Program-made: the position numbers and the translations under genes
The notes under the pieces: generated by a model
Seen by the model: only the letters and a program-made list of their open reading frames with translations
What the model was told of the DNA's origin: nothing
Database searches by the model: none
Source of the DNA: an uncultured Odoribacter sp.
GTDB taxonomy: Bacteria; Bacteroidota; Bacteroidia; Bacteroidales; Marinifilaceae
Assembly (NCBI GenBank): GCA_910589025.1
Contig: CAJURM010000001.1
Coordinates: 1 to 64,000 of the forward strand
DNA length: 64,000 bases
Reading direction: 5' to 3'
Shown here: positions 32,823 to 43,035 of the stretch, in pieces
Position numbering within the stretch: position 1 is the stretch's first letter
Layout of the letters: each line of letters begins with the position of its first letter

Positions 32823-35006
32823 ATGTTGAATCAATTATTTTGGTTGGTACCTGTTTGCTCGGTAATAGCTTTGGTTTTTGCCGGATTATTTTTCCGGGGC
32901 ATGATGAAGGAATCCGAAGGAACGGATACGATGAAACGTATTGCCGGCCATGTGCGTAAAGGGGCAATGGCTTATTTGAAACAGCAGTACAAAATTGTCG
33001 GGATAGTCTTTTTTATCCTGTGTATTTTCTTTGCCTGGATGGCGTATGGACCCGGATTACAGAATGAATGGGTGTGGTTCGCTTTTTTGACGGGAGGTTT
33101 CTTTTCAGGGTTGGCCGGATTTATCGGAATGAAGACGGCGACGTATGCTTCGGCGCGTACGGCTAATGCTGCCCGCAGAAGCATGAACGACGGTTTGAAA
33201 ATCGCTTTCCGTTCAGGTGCAGTGATGGGATTGGTGGTGGTCGGATTGGCTTTATTGGATATTTCATTGTGGTGGTTGGTGCTGGATTATTTTGTTGAAG
33301 AAGCCAGTGCTTCTCAAAAAGCAATCATGATTACGACTACCATGTTGACTTTTGGTATGGGTGCTTCTACCCAGGCTTTGTTTGCCCGTGTGGGAGGCGG
33401 AATTTTTACGAAAGCCGCTGATGTCGGTGCCGATTTGGTAGGTAAGGTAGAAGCCGGTATTCCCGAAGATGATCCCCGCAACCCGGCGACTATTGCCGAT
33501 AATGTAGGGGATAATGTAGGGGATGTGGCAGGTATGGGGGCAGACTTGTATGAGTCTTACTGCGGTTCCGTGCTGGCTACCGCAGCTTTGGGAGCTGCTG
33601 CTTTTGCTGCAACTCCGGAGATTCAGTTTAATGCTATTTTGGCTCCGATGCTGATTGCCGCTTTTGGGGTTATTCTTTCGTTGCTGGGTATATTTATGGT
33701 AAAAACCAAAGAAGGTGCTTCACAGTTGCAATTACTGAGAGCATTGGACCGGGGGATTAATACCAGTTCTGTGCTGATTATCGGTGCCAGTTTCCTGGTT
33801 ATCTATTTGTTGGGACTGAGTTATTGGATTTGTGGTTCAGTTATTACGGGATTATTAACTGGAATCATTATCGGTAAAGCGACGGAACATTATACGTCAC
33901 ATGCTTATAAGCCGACACAGGATATTGCTAAAAGTGCGGAAACCGGACCTGCAACTGTTATTATCAAGGGGATCGGTACGGGAATGATTTCGACAGCGAT
34001 TCCTGTGATTACCATTGTGGCCGGAATAATTCTGGCTTATCTTTTTGCTGCCGGGTTTGATATGGGGAATATGTCCATGGGATTGTATGGTGTCGGAATT
34101 GCTGCAGTGGGTATGCTTTCTACTTTGGGCATTACTTTAGCAACGGATGCTTACGGACCGATTGCCGACAATGCGGGTGGAAATGCCGAGATGAGTGAAT
34201 TGGGAAGTGAGGTTCGTCAGCGGACGGATGCTTTGGATGCTCTCGGTAATACGACGGCTGCTACCGGAAAAGGTTTTGCTATCGGTTCTGCTGCCTTGAC
34301 GGGATTGGCATTGCTGGCTTCGTATATAGAAGAGATTAAAATCGGACTGATTCGTCTGGGAAAGACTACTTTAGAGGTCGGAGATGAAATGGTACAGACT
34401 ACTACTGCTACATTGAAGGATATGATGACTTATTATGATGTCAACTTAATGAATCCGAAGGTATTGGCTGGTGTGTTCATCGGTTCGATGATGGCTTTCT
34501 TATTTTGTGGTTTGACAATGAATGCCGTAGGACGTGCCGCCCAGAAAATGGTGAACGAAGTGAGACGGCAGTTCCGGGAGATCAAAGGAATCATGGAGGG
34601 AAAGGCTGAGCCGGATTATGCCCGTTGTGTGGAAATTTCTACCCGCGGGGCTCAACGGGAAATGTTGTTTCCTTCTTTGCTGGCTATTATTATACCTATT
34701 TTCACCGGTTTGTTGTTCGGGGTTTCCGGAGTAATGGGACTTTTAGCCGGAGGGCTGGGTTCCGGGTTTGTACTGGCTATTTTTATGGCTAATTCGGGCG
34801 GTGCTTGGGATAATGCCAAAAAATATGTAGAAGAGGGACATTTAGGCGGTAAAGGTTCCGATTGCCATAAAGCAACGGTTATCGGGGATACGGTAGGTGA
34901 TCCGTTTAAGGATACTTCTGGTCCGAGTCTGAATATTCTGATTAAGCTGATGAGTATGGTGGCTATTGTAATGGCCGGAGTAACCTGTACGATCAGTTTG
35001 TTATAA
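32823..35006 (+). CDS. hppA: Membrane-bound K+-dependent ion-pumping pyrophosphatase
   Basis: The 727-residue protein has about sixteen hydrophobic segments. The pyrophosphate-binding loop reads [20 protein letters not shown], with further acidic motifs [12 protein letters not shown] and [22 protein letters not shown] has Ala where K+-independent enzymes have Lys, so it should be K+-dependent. These enzymes couple PPi hydrolysis to H+ and/or Na+ export; some Bacteroides members pump both, and the sequence alone does not settle it here. It is followed by a strong hairpin. Confidence 0.95.
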   Translation: MLNQLFWLVPVCSVIALVFAGLFFRGMMKESEGTDTMKRIAGHVRKGAMAYLKQQYKIVGIVFFILCIFFAWMAYGPGLQNEWVWFAFLTGGFFSGLAGFIGMKTATYASARTANAARRSMNDGLKIAFRSGAVMGLVVVGLALLDISLWWLVLDYFVEEASASQKAIMITTTMLTFGMGASTQALFARVGGGIFTKAADVGADLVGKVEAGIPEDDPRNPATIADNVGDNVGDVAGMGADLYESYCGSVLATAALGAAAFAATPEIQFNAILAPMLIAAFGVILSLLGIFMVKTKEGASQLQLLRALDRGINTSSVLIIGASFLVIYLLGLSYWICGSVITGLLTGIIIGKATEHYTSHAYKPTQDIAKSAETGPATVIIKGIGTGMISTAIPVITIVAGIILAYLFAAGFDMGNMSMGLYGVGIAAVGMLSTLGITLATDAYGPIADNAGGNAEMSELGSEVRQRTDALDALGNTTAATGKGFAIGSAALTGLALLASYIEEIKIGLIRLGKTTLEVGDEMVQTTTATLKDMMTYYDVNLMNPKVLAGVFIGSMMAFLFCGLTMNAVGRAAQKMVNEVRRQFREIKGIMEGKAEPDYARCVEISTRGAQREMLFPSLLAIIIPIFTGLLFGVSGVMGLLAGGLGSGFVLAIFMANSGGAWDNAKKYVEEGHLGGKGSDCHKATVIGDTVGDPFKDTSGPSLNILIKLMSMVAIVMAGVTCTISLL

Positions 35007-35021
35007 AACGTTTTTCAAAAG

Positions 35022-35071
35022 TTCCGTAAAACGGCATGACAATGTATGGGGTGTCGTTTTGCGGAATTTTT
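35022..35071 (+). terminator. Terminator of hppA
   Basis: TTCCGTAAAACG at 35022-35033 pairs with CGTTTTGCGGAA at 35055-35066 (one G-T pair), with partial extension of the stem, and is followed by a T-rich run (TTTTTAT). Confidence 0.75.
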
Positions 35072-35150
35072 ATATCTTTTCGTAATGTGTTGTTGGCTCT
35101 GCTTGTGGAGAAGAAAGGGGGAGAAGGATAGAAACTTCGGGGAGAATTTA

Positions 35151-35158
35151 TATATTTG
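35151..35158 (+). promoter_or_regulatory. -7 element of porT
   Basis: TATATTTG matches TAnnTTTG, 39 bp before ATG 35198. No well-spaced TTTG -33 element is obvious in the purine-rich sequence upstream. Confidence 0.5.
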
Positions 35159-35197
35159 TGACGGAATAGAAGCAAACTGGTAGATTTCGGGTGTGAT

Positions 35198-35920
35198 ATG
35201 ATTAGATTTTGGGTCATTGTGGTATTTGTTTTCTCTTTGTCTTGTGGGGTAAAGGGACAGAGAGTGTTGCGCAATACCAGTATCTTGAATTATCAGCGGG
35301 GAGACCGGACATTTGTACATTTTGGTTTTACACTGGGAGTAAACTATATGGACTACCGCATGGTATTTTCTGGTAAAAACAGTTTGCGTGGGGAGACGGG
35401 AAAGTTGGACGTTGGTTTTTTAGTCGGGATTGTTTCGGAGCTGAGGGTGACGGATGATTTGGGGCTGCGTTTTTTGCCGGGGTTGGAATTTGCCACACGT
35501 AGGACAGTCTTTACGCATGTGCCTGATGTGGAGGACAATAAAACCGAAAATTACAACGAATCGGTATATATTACCCTGCCTTTGATGATGAAATACAAGG
35601 CAAAACGGATAAATAACTTCAGGCCTTATATTACTGCTGGCCCCTGTTTGAAATATGATTTTCAGAATCATAGTGCGATTAATCCCGATAAAGCCGTTTA
35701 TTTCCGGACAAAACCGTTGGATGTGTTTTTGGAGTCGGGATTGGGATGTGATTTTTACTTACCGTATTTTAAGTTTGGCGTGGAGCTTCGTTTATCTTTG
35801 GGACTGACCGACATATTGGTGAAGAAGCATGACACCAAAAATCCGGGGTATGAGATGTATACGGATGCTTTGAAAAAGGTGAAAGCCCGGATGTTTACCA
35901 TTTGTTTTAATTTTGAATAG
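35198..35920 (+). CDS. porT: PorT-family outer membrane beta-barrel (type IX secretion)
   Basis: The 240-residue protein has a signal peptide (MIRFWVIVVFVFSLSCGVKG, cleaved near GQ), then an eight-strand-type barrel: VHFGFTLGVNYMDYRM, LGLRFLPGLEFATRR, YITLPLMMKYKAK, RPYITAGPCLKYDF and a C-terminal FTICFNFE. Size and the N-terminal block fit PorT, an outer-membrane component needed for T9SS. Together with porV and porD in this window it indicates a complete T9SS genome-wide. Confidence 0.85.
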   Translation: MIRFWVIVVFVFSLSCGVKGQRVLRNTSILNYQRGDRTFVHFGFTLGVNYMDYRMVFSGKNSLRGETGKLDVGFLVGIVSELRVTDDLGLRFLPGLEFATRRTVFTHVPDVEDNKTENYNESVYITLPLMMKYKAKRINNFRPYITAGPCLKYDFQNHSAINPDKAVYFRTKPLDVFLESGLGCDFYLPYFKFGVELRLSLGLTDILVKKHDTKNPGYEMYTDALKKVKARMFTICFNFE

Positions 35921-35988
35921 GAAGGCAGGAGTGATTGCTGTGGGACGGAATGTCTTTTGAGTATTTTTATCTCTTTTGATTGCTGATT

Positions 35989-37533
35989 ATGTATACGGAA
36001 ATAACTGTCAGAATAAGACCGGAAGAGGCTGTAAATGATGAGATATTGAGGCGGGAGGTGGCTCGTGGTCTGAAAATGGGTGTGCAGCGGGTGAAGCATG
36101 TGGATATTATCCGGCGGTCGGTGGATGCCCGTCAGAGGACGGTATTGCTGAATTTGTTGGTAGGGGTGCATATTGACCGGATAGAGGAACGGGAGAAGGT
36201 GTTTGTACCTGCGTACCGGGATGTATCCGGAGGACCTTCTGTGATTATTGTCGGAGCGGGGCCGGGAGGTTTGTTTGCTGCTTTGCGTTTGATAGAGCGG
36301 GGATACTGTCCTGTCATATTGGAACGAGGAAAGTGTGTGGACGAGCGGAAGGGGGATTTGGGCAGATTGTACCGGACAGGGGTGGTGGATGAAGATTCCA
36401 ATTTCGGTTTTGGAGAAGGAGGTGCGGGTACGTTTTCAGATGGAAAGTTGTATACACGTTCGAAGAAAAGGGGGGATGTGCAACGGATATTGGAAATATT
36501 AGTGCATTTTGGTGCGGATAAAACTATTCTGACAGATGCCCATCCGCATATCGGTACGGATAAATTGCCCCGGGTGATTGTTAATATAAGGAAAGCAATA
36601 GAGGGGTTCGGGGGACGTGTTTGTTTCAACACCCGGGTAACTGATTTGCTGATACGGGACGGGCATGTGCGGGGTGTTGTTGCCGGAGGGAAGGAATTTC
36701 TTGCGGAGCATGTTATCCTGGCGACGGGACATTCGGCGCGAGATGTATACCGGATGCTTCATGCCCGGAATGTATACATGGAAACCAAAGAGTTTGCTGT
36801 CGGTTTGCGGGTGGAGCATGCACAGTTTGATATAGATTGTATGCAGTATCATAACCGTACGGGGAGAGGAGAGTACTTGCCTGCTGCGGAGTATAGTTTT
36901 GTGACCAATGTGGATCAAAGAGGGGTGTATTCTTTTTGTATGTGTCCGGGAGGGGTGGTAGTTCCTGCGGCGACAGGGCCGGGCCAGCAGGTAGTGAATG
37001 GCATGTCTGCTTCGGGGCGGAATACTCCGTGGGCTAATTCGGCAATGGTTACCTCTGTGGGCGAAGCGGAATTGATGTATATGAAATATCAGGGATTGTT
37101 TGCGGGGATGGAGTTTCAGGAGGCTTTGGAAAAGAGAGCCTGGGAGGAGGGTGGATGCAAATTGCATGCTCCGGCTCAGGTATTAACGGATTTTTTAAAT
37201 GGAAAAAGCAGCCGGCAGTTGCCTCGTAGTTCCTATAAACCCGGGGTGACCAATTCGCCGGTACATGAATGGTTTCCCGCTTTGCTTTATGAACGGCTGC
37301 AAAAGGGGATCCGTTATTTCGGACAGCGGGCAAAGGGGTTTGTGACTGAACAGGCGCTTGTTTTGGGGGTGGAGACCCGTACTTCCGCGCCTTTGCGTAT
37401 TCCTCGTGAAAGGGAGCGGTTTGTCCATGTGGAGGTCGGTGGTTTGTATCCTTGCGGAGAAGGTGCAGGGTATGCGGGTGGTATTGTTTCGGCAGCGATG
37501 GATGGTGAAAAGTGTGCGGAGCATGTTCTTTAA
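35989..37533 (+). CDS. FAD-dependent dehydrogenase (COG2509-type)
   Basis: The 514-residue protein has an N-terminal ~80-residue basic domain, then a Rossmann FAD site VIIVGAGPGGLFAALRLIER, GFGEGGAGTFSDGKLYTR, and a closing YPCGEGAGYAGGIVSAAMDG. This is the layout of uncharacterised FAD dehydrogenases found widely in gut anaerobes. ATG 35989 is chosen over the in-frame TTG 35980. The substrate is unknown. Confidence 0.88.
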   Translation: MYTEITVRIRPEEAVNDEILRREVARGLKMGVQRVKHVDIIRRSVDARQRTVLLNLLVGVHIDRIEEREKVFVPAYRDVSGGPSVIIVGAGPGGLFAALRLIERGYCPVILERGKCVDERKGDLGRLYRTGVVDEDSNFGFGEGGAGTFSDGKLYTRSKKRGDVQRILEILVHFGADKTILTDAHPHIGTDKLPRVIVNIRKAIEGFGGRVCFNTRVTDLLIRDGHVRGVVAGGKEFLAEHVILATGHSARDVYRMLHARNVYMETKEFAVGLRVEHAQFDIDCMQYHNRTGRGEYLPAAEYSFVTNVDQRGVYSFCMCPGGVVVPAATGPGQQVVNGMSASGRNTPWANSAMVTSVGEAELMYMKYQGLFAGMEFQEALEKRAWEEGGCKLHAPAQVLTDFLNGKSSRQLPRSSYKPGVTNSPVHEWFPALLYERLQKGIRYFGQRAKGFVTEQALVLGVETRTSAPLRIPRERERFVHVEVGGLYPCGEGAGYAGGIVSAAMDGEKCAEHVL

Positions 37534-37573
37534 GGTAAAAATTATTAAAAAACTTGTTTTTTTTTTTGAAAAC

Positions 37574-37604
37574 TTTGACAGATTCAATAAAATCTCTACA
37601 TTTG
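37574..37604 (+). promoter_or_regulatory. Promoter of the HU gene
   Basis: TTTG at 37574-37577 and TACATTTG at 37597-37604 are separated by 19 bp, a textbook Bacteroidota -33/-7 pair. An upstream T12-type run may act as an UP-like element. The leader to ATG 37651 is about 35-40 nt. Confidence 0.8.
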
Positions 37605-37650
37605 TCCGAGTAGAAAAAGGTTATAAATTCTAACCCTAAAATTTAATATT

Positions 37651-37920
37651 ATGAATAAAGCACAATTGATTGACGCTATTGCTGAAAAAGCAGGTTTAAC
37701 AAAAGCAGATTCTAAAAAAGCTTTGGAAGCTTTCGTAGAAACAGTGGGTGATGCATTGAAAAGTGGTGATAAAGTTGCCTTGATCGGATTCGGTTCTTTC
37801 TCTGTATCTGAAAGAAGTGCAAGAAGTGGTAGAAATCCTCAGACAGGTAAAACGATTACCATTCCTGCTAAGAAAGTTGTTAAATTCAAAGCTGGTGCTG
37901 AATTGGCTGAAAAATGCTAA
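37651..37920 (+). CDS. hup: HU-family nucleoid protein
   Basis: The 89-residue protein is a complete [22 protein letters not shown], the signature [20 protein letters not shown], and the DNA-clasping arm with [18 protein letters not shown]. It binds and bends DNA as a dimer. It has its own strong promoter and a long perfect terminator, so it is a monocistronic, probably abundant transcript. Confidence 0.96.
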   Translation: MNKAQLIDAIAEKAGLTKADSKKALEAFVETVGDALKSGDKVALIGFGSFSVSERSARSGRNPQTGKTITIPAKKVVKFKAGAELAEKC

Positions 37921-37940
37921 TAAAAGCAATAGATAAGATA

Positions 37941-37976
37941 AAAGAAGGGGTGTTCTCAAACACCCCTTCTTTTATT
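37941..37976 (+). terminator. Strong terminator of the HU gene
   Basis: AAAGAAGGGGTGTT at 37941-37954 and AACACCCCTTCTTT at 37959-37972 form a perfect 14-bp stem with a 4-nt loop, followed by TTATTG. Confidence 0.92.
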
Positions 37977-38052
37977 GTAAAAAGGGTAATCTTGCCGGAG
38001 ATTTGGAGAGATGGGACTTTTTGAATAAATTTATCGGATAATATTTTGGGAT

Positions 38053-38724
38053 ATGAAGACGGAAAAAGAACAATTGGCGTATCTCCGGAATTTTGTTACG
38101 GATGAAAAAAATGCCCTTTTTGACCGGTTGATAGAGGAACGGACCGATTATGTCACCTTGGTTCTGGAGGATCTGTATCAGTCGCACAATCAAAGTGCTG
38201 TCATGCGTACGGCCGATTGTATGGGAATACAGCATGTCCACATCATAGAGAACAGAAACCGTTATGACATTTCGTCTACGGTATCGCAGGGTGCGCGGGA
38301 GTGGCTGTCGTTACACCGTTATTGTGGGGAGCGGAACAATACGCCGGCAGCTATCCGGCAGCTTCGGGTGGAAGGGTACCGGATTATTGCTACTACTCCG
38401 CATACGAACGACGTGTTGGTTGATGATTTGGATTTAACCAAAGGAAAGATGGCTTTCTTTTTCGGTACAGAACTGACGGGATTGTCTTCGGAGGTGTTGG
38501 AGCAGGCTGACGAGTTTGTAAAGGTACCTATGTACGGATTTACGGAAAGCCTGAATGTAAGCGTTTGTGCGGCATTACTGATGTATAGCGTGATGCAGCG
38601 CTTGCGGAGAGGGACTGTTGACTGGAGGCTGGATGCTGAACAGCGGGTGCGGGTTGCCCTGCAATGGTACAAGCATTCCATCAAGGCCTCTGAAGAGATA
38701 TTACAACGCTTTGAATCGGAATAA
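38053..38724 (+). CDS. trmH: tRNA (guanosine-18-2'-O)-methyltransferase TrmH
   Basis: The 223-residue SPOUT methyltransferase has motif 1 HNQSAVMRTADCMGIQ, motif 2 FFFGTELTGLS and motif 3 ESLNVSVCAALLMYSVMQRL, with the long C-terminal helix of TrmH. It methylates G18 in the tRNA D-loop. It is distinct from the shorter SpoU protein at 47356. The next gene starts 19 bp later. Confidence 0.92.
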   Translation: MKTEKEQLAYLRNFVTDEKNALFDRLIEERTDYVTLVLEDLYQSHNQSAVMRTADCMGIQHVHIIENRNRYDISSTVSQGAREWLSLHRYCGERNNTPAAIRQLRVEGYRIIATTPHTNDVLVDDLDLTKGKMAFFFGTELTGLSSEVLEQADEFVKVPMYGFTESLNVSVCAALLMYSVMQRLRRGTVDWRLDAEQRVRVALQWYKHSIKASEEILQRFESE

Positions 38725-38743
38725 ACATTATAAAGTTTGGCGT

Positions 38744-39502
38744 ATGAGAATTTTATTCGGGATTTTGTTGTTTTGTCTGATTGGAGGAAACGGGAAGGGA
38801 CAGCGTGTCTGTCAGGATAGTGTGGCAGCCTGTATGCAGAGGTTGGTAGCGGCACAGGAGGATAGCTTGAAATTAAAATACAGTGATGAAATGGCAGGGT
38901 GGATTGCCAGGCTTGAACGGGGAACGTATGATGTATCCAGAGGGGTTCAATACCTGGGTTATAAGCGTTGTTTGAATGCAGAGGCGGAGTTGTTTTCCTG
39001 GAGTGTGCCGTTGGCCGGAGGTGCTGCTTTTTACAATTATTTCCGCTTTGAAAATAAAAAGAGGGATGTTTTGTTGAAGTATGTGCCGGGGAAGAAGGGG
39101 ATACCTCCTTATCTTTTTTATGATTTTTGGGCGTTTACGTCGGGAAAGAAAGAGTATTTTGTTTTGTTGGGCTGGGGTGAAACACCCAAAACAAACCGGA
39201 AGGCAATTTTGATTGCTGATTTTACTTCCGCCGGGAAGGTGAATTTTAACCACCGCTTGCTGAGGAGGGGCAGGTCCCAGAGTGCCAGTATGACTTTTGA
39301 ATATGGACGGGGAATGAGTATGATGTTGAAACAGGAAAAGAATGGGAAACGTATTATTTTTGACCATCTTTCTCCCGGTGATGAAAAATATGAAGGAGCC
39401 TGGATGTTTTATGGACCGGACGGGACGCTGAACGCCTTTGAGTTAAAAAAGGGGATTTGGTATTGGAAGGACAAGGTGAAGGAACGGAGAGGGATGGAAT
39501 AG
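38744..39502 (+). CDS. Exported protein of unknown function
   Basis: The 252-residue protein has a signal peptide MRILFGILLFCLIGGNGKG and a mature region with alternating beta-strand patterns (ELFSWSVPLAGGAAFYNYFR; EYFVLLGWGETPKTNRKAIL; YEGAWMFYGPDGTLNAFEL). It resembles conserved hypothetical secreted proteins of Bacteroidales, but I recognise no catalytic residues. ATG 38744 is chosen because it opens the signal peptide; the frame continues upstream into trmH. Confidence 0.75.
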   Translation: MRILFGILLFCLIGGNGKGQRVCQDSVAACMQRLVAAQEDSLKLKYSDEMAGWIARLERGTYDVSRGVQYLGYKRCLNAEAELFSWSVPLAGGAAFYNYFRFENKKRDVLLKYVPGKKGIPPYLFYDFWAFTSGKKEYFVLLGWGETPKTNRKAILIADFTSAGKVNFNHRLLRRGRSQSASMTFEYGRGMSMMLKQEKNGKRIIFDHLSPGDEKYEGAWMFYGPDGTLNAFELKKGIWYWKDKVKERRGME

Positions 39503-39526
39503 AGGAAATAATGAAATAGCTGGGAT

Positions 39527-41419
39527 ATGAAATTTGGTAATTATGTTGCGGAGCAATTTGATGATATCCGTATTCTGCGATACCAGGTGCCGGCTTTTGA
39601 GCACCTGACGCTGAAAGAAAAGATACTGGTATATTATTTAAGTCGTGCAGCTTCGGCTGGCAGGGATATTCTATGGGACCAGAATAATGAGTATAATATC
39701 GAGCTACGGCGGATATTAGAGCGTATCCTGTTGGATTATACGGGAAACCGGGAGTGTGATGAATTCCGTCATTTTGTTGTGTATGCAAAAAAAGTGTTTT
39801 TTGCTAACGGGCTCCATCATCACTATTCTATGGATAAATTTGTACCTCGGTTCTCAGCCGCTTACTTTCGGAATTTGACGGAAGCTGTGGGACAGCCGGA
39901 GGCATTTGCCCGTTTGGAGCGTATCATGTTTGACCCCGGATTCATGGCGAAACGGGTCGTGTTGGACGGGGACAAGGATGTAGTGGAGGCATCCGCCAAT
40001 AATTACTATCAAGGAGTTACGCAGAAGGAGGCGGAGCGGTTTTATGCTGCTAAGCAGAGAGATGTGGAACGTCCCGTATCTGTTGGACTAAATTCGACAT
40101 TGGTAAAGAGAGAGGGGAAGGTGGAAGAGGACGTTTGGAAAATGGGGGGTAAGTATGGTGATTGTATTGAAAATATAGTTTTCTGGTTAGAGAAAGCAAA
40201 GGAATATGCCTGTAATGAACGGCAGGCGGATATTATCGGGATTTTGATTGAATATTACCGAACGGGAAATTTGGCTCTGTTTGATGATTTTTCAATAGCG
40301 TGGCTGAAAGAAAAGGAGGGTAAGGTCGATTTTATCAACGGTTTTATAGAGGTATATGGCGATCCCTTGGGATTGAAAGGCAGCTGGGAGGCTGTGGTGC
40401 AGATAGTAGATGATGAGGCATGCAAACGTACTTCCCGGCTGGCTGAAAATGCTCTGTGGTTTGAGGAGAACGCTCCAGTGGAGGCGCGTTTTAAGCGTAT
40501 GGAGGTGTCAGGCATAACGGCACGGGTGATGCAGGTGGCACAGTTGGGTGGGGATTGTTATCCCGCCACCCCTATCGGTATTAATCTGCCCAATTCCGAA
40601 TGGATACGGGAACGTTATGGGAGTAAATCGGTTACTTTTGATAATATTACTTATGCATATCACATGGCTTCTTTAAATTCGGGTGTGACGGATGAGTTTG
40701 CTTATTCGGACGAGGAGAAGGAAAGAAGCCGGGAATACGGTTATTTGGCTGGGAACATTCATACCGATTTGCACGAATGTTTGGGACACGGTTCGGGGAA
40801 GATGTTGTCTGGCGTGACAACTGAGGTGTTGAAAAATTATTATTCTACTTTGGAGGAAGCCCGTGCCGATTTGTTTGCCCTGTATTATATTCTGGATCCG
40901 AAATTAGAAGAGTTGGGGATTATACCCTCTATACAAGTCGGAATGTGTGAATATGACACTTACATCCGTAATGGTTTGTTGGTACAATTGACGCGGATAA
41001 AGCCGGGGGATAAGCTGGAAGAAGCCCACATGCGTAACCGGCAGTTGATAGCCCAATGGGCATATAATCAAGGACTGTCGGACCGGGTGATAGAAAAAGT
41101 GTCAGAGAATGGTAAGACTTATTTTGTCATTCGTGATTATCAGGCTTTGCGTGCTCTGTTTGGGAAATTGCTGGCTGAAATACAGCGCATCAAATCGGAA
41201 GGAGATTATGAAGCTGCCCGGCAGTTAATTGAACGTTATGGGGTGGACGTGGATGGTGAATTGCACTGTGAAGTCTTAAAGCGCTATGAAAGACTGAATG
41301 TGCCTCCTTATGCCGGATTTATTAATCCGGAGTATCGTTTGGTAGAGAAGGAAGGGCGTATTACGGATGTGGAGGTTGTTTATCCGGAGGATTATCTGAC
41401 ACAGATGTTGCATCTATAA
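39527..41419 (+). CDS. M49-family dipeptidyl peptidase III-like metallopeptidase
   Basis: The 630-residue protein has the M49 zinc site: HECLGH at residues 416-421 (HExxxH type) and EEARAD at 443-448 supplying the third ligand. No signal peptide is visible, so it is probably cytosolic, releasing dipeptides from peptide N-termini. Length is slightly under eukaryotic DPP III (about 730) and typical for Bacteroidota members. It is followed by a perfect bidirectional hairpin. Confidence 0.9.
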   Translation: MKFGNYVAEQFDDIRILRYQVPAFEHLTLKEKILVYYLSRAASAGRDILWDQNNEYNIELRRILERILLDYTGNRECDEFRHFVVYAKKVFFANGLHHHYSMDKFVPRFSAAYFRNLTEAVGQPEAFARLERIMFDPGFMAKRVVLDGDKDVVEASANNYYQGVTQKEAERFYAAKQRDVERPVSVGLNSTLVKREGKVEEDVWKMGGKYGDCIENIVFWLEKAKEYACNERQADIIGILIEYYRTGNLALFDDFSIAWLKEKEGKVDFINGFIEVYGDPLGLKGSWEAVVQIVDDEACKRTSRLAENALWFEENAPVEARFKRMEVSGITARVMQVAQLGGDCYPATPIGINLPNSEWIRERYGSKSVTFDNITYAYHMASLNSGVTDEFAYSDEEKERSREYGYLAGNIHTDLHECLGHGSGKMLSGVTTEVLKNYYSTLEEARADLFALYYILDPKLEELGIIPSIQVGMCEYDTYIRNGLLVQLTRIKPGDKLEEAHMRNRQLIAQWAYNQGLSDRVIEKVSENGKTYFVIRDYQALRALFGKLLAEIQRIKSEGDYEAARQLIERYGVDVDGELHCEVLKRYERLNVPPYAGFINPEYRLVEKEGRITDVEVVYPEDYLTQMLHL

Positions 41420-41421
41420 AA

Positions 41422-41448
41422 CAAACACCGGGATTTTCCCGGTGTTTG
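41422..41448. terminator. Bidirectional terminator between convergent genes
   Basis: CAAACACCGGGA at 41422-41433 pairs perfectly with TCCCGGTGTTTG at 41437-41448 around a 3-nt TTT loop. It separates the plus-strand peptidase from the minus-strand DUF4097-like gene and can serve both. Confidence 0.9.
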
Positions 41449-41455
41449 CGTAGGT

Positions 41456-42511
41456 TTATTTTTCAAAGATAATATCGGCGTAACGATTGGAAATCGTGAT
41501 TTTTGCTTTAGGGGAAGAGGAAGAGCCGACAATTCCCGTGATATTTTTTGTAAATCGGTCGTTTTCGTCCTCTAATTTAACGTTGTGGAATGTCAGACCA
41601 TTGGTTTTTATGTTTCCGTAACGGTTGTATAGTTTCACCTGGAAATTGTGCTGAGGTGTGATGCCTAAACGGATGGGCGTGTATGATGCTTCAATGTTGA
41701 TTTCGTCAAAATCGGTATCAATTTTATTGATTTTCAGATTGCCGTAACGCATGTCGGATACAATGAAACTCTCTTTTAGTTCTCCGATTTCAAAATTGGA
41801 GTATCCGATGGTCATTTTCAGCCTGCCTAAATTTTTGATTTTGAAGTTATCGTATTTGGAGGTAAGTTCTAACTTGTCAACGCTACCGATTTTGCTGTTT
41901 GAATAGCCGCTGGTGAATTTTAGCGTTTCTACTTTTCCAAGTGTCAGATTGCCATATTTTATTTCCAGATCGAGCTCGCGGGTTTCCTCCAGGCTGACAT
42001 TACCATATTTGACTGCGATGGTGTTGGATTCTCCTGACAGTTGATTGGCAGTGAGGTTGCCGTATTTCAGATTGCATAGAAAAGAGCGGTCGGTTCTGTT
42101 CAGTGCGATGTTACCGTATTTGTTCGTCAAATTCAGGTAAACGTCTGTGGGTACATTGATGGTGTAGTTTACCGATGTACCGCAATTGTTGCAATTGAAA
42201 TTTTTTTCCTGGAAAATGGTTTCCGCTGAAATTTTCTTTCCGTTTTTATTGAAATTGACGGATACGCGGTCTGCTAGCTCCTGTGCTACCTGTGCTTTTT
42301 CGCCCCGTCCGGTAATTTCGACAGTAAAAGAGACTTTGTTTTTTCCCCATTCAGAGATGGTTAGGTTGCCGTACTTGTTGATAACGATTATTTCGTCATT
42401 GGCAGAGACGGAAAATTCTTTTGAGATGGTGCGTTTTACTTCTTCTATTGCCCAGGTGGAGACGGATAGCAGAAAAAGAATTGTCGTAAGAACAAAAGTT
42501 TTTGTTTTCAT
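41456..42511 (-). CDS. Secreted DUF4097-like repeat protein with KYGN motifs
   Basis: The 351-residue protein has a signal peptide (MKTKTFVLTTILFLLSVSTWA) and a mature part built of short repeats around KYGNLTI, KYGNIAL, KYGNVSL, KYGNLTL, GYSNSKIG and KYDNFKI, spaced by about 18-22 residues. This suggests a right-handed beta-helix, as in DUF4097/DUF2807 proteins. It ends a three-gene operon with an ECF sigma factor and a presumed anti-sigma factor, so it may be a cell-envelope sensor output. Function unknown. Confidence 0.8.
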   Translation of the reverse strand: MKTKTFVLTTILFLLSVSTWAIEEVKRTISKEFSVSANDEIIVINKYGNLTISEWGKNKVSFTVEITGRGEKAQVAQELADRVSVNFNKNGKKISAETIFQEKNFNCNNCGTSVNYTINVPTDVYLNLTNKYGNIALNRTDRSFLCNLKYGNLTANQLSGESNTIAVKYGNVSLEETRELDLEIKYGNLTLGKVETLKFTSGYSNSKIGSVDKLELTSKYDNFKIKNLGRLKMTIGYSNFEIGELKESFIVSDMRYGNLKINKIDTDFDEINIEASYTPIRLGITPQHNFQVKLYNRYGNIKTNGLTFHNVKLEDENDRFTKNITGIVGSSSSPKAKITISNRYADIIFEK

Positions 42512-42522
42512 TGCTTCTTTAT

Positions 42523-43035
42523 TTAAAGGTTGTTATTTTTTTTCGGCATATTTTCTATGATGGAGTGAATGTGATGCAAGGCTTCGATTTTGGCGTTGTA
42601 GTGCCATACGATAAGTGTAATTTTTTCTTCGGCAGTCATAGAAATGTCTGCTATTTTTGATTCTTCGGTGTCTTTCAGAATGGAATGGAGGTCGTTTATA
42701 AGTTCTTTTTGGTTGGAACTGTCTAATTTCTGCAGTTGTTTTTGAATTTTGTTTATTTCTTCATTCAATTGGAATTTATAGTATCCTGCCACTTCGGCAA
42801 CGGATTCGGTTTCGGAAGGGTGAATGTTAAGTGTGTGGCTGAACTGAAATACCAGGATGAGAGCAAACATAGCAGCAACAGTGGATGCCGTAATCCATCG
42901 GCGGTTTTGTCGGATGTGCTTTCTTTCCTGATGTTCGAGTTTCTGTTCAAAACGTTCGAAATGTCCGAAAGAGGGGAGAGCCCGGTCAAAAGTTTTCCGG
43001 TTATTTTTGATTTGGTTGGTTAAGGATGTTTTCAT
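42523..43035 (-). CDS. Presumed anti-sigma factor, single-pass membrane protein
   Basis: The 170-residue protein has a polar N-terminal ~50 residues, one transmembrane segment (WITASTVAAMFALILVFQF) and a helical extracytoplasmic part rich in Glu/Lys/Gln. It overlaps the 3' end of the ECF sigma gene by 35 bp and precedes the DUF4097-like gene by 11 bp. Position and topology suggest an anti-sigma factor that holds the sigma factor at the membrane. No zinc-binding HxxxCxxC motif is visible. Confidence 0.7.
   Translation of the reverse strand: MKTSLTNQIKNNRKTFDRALPSFGHFERFEQKLEHQERKHIRQNRRWITASTVAAMFALILVFQFSHTLNIHPSETESVAEVAGYYKFQLNEEINKIQKQLQKLDSSNQKELINDLHSILKDTEESKIADISMTAEEKITLIVWHYNAKIEALHHIHSIIENMPKKNNNL

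Noticed and set aside
43001..43035. Frameshift or assembly error at the sigma/anti-sigma overlap
   Set aside because: Both proteins are complete, and 35-bp overlaps within such operons are plausible through translational coupling.
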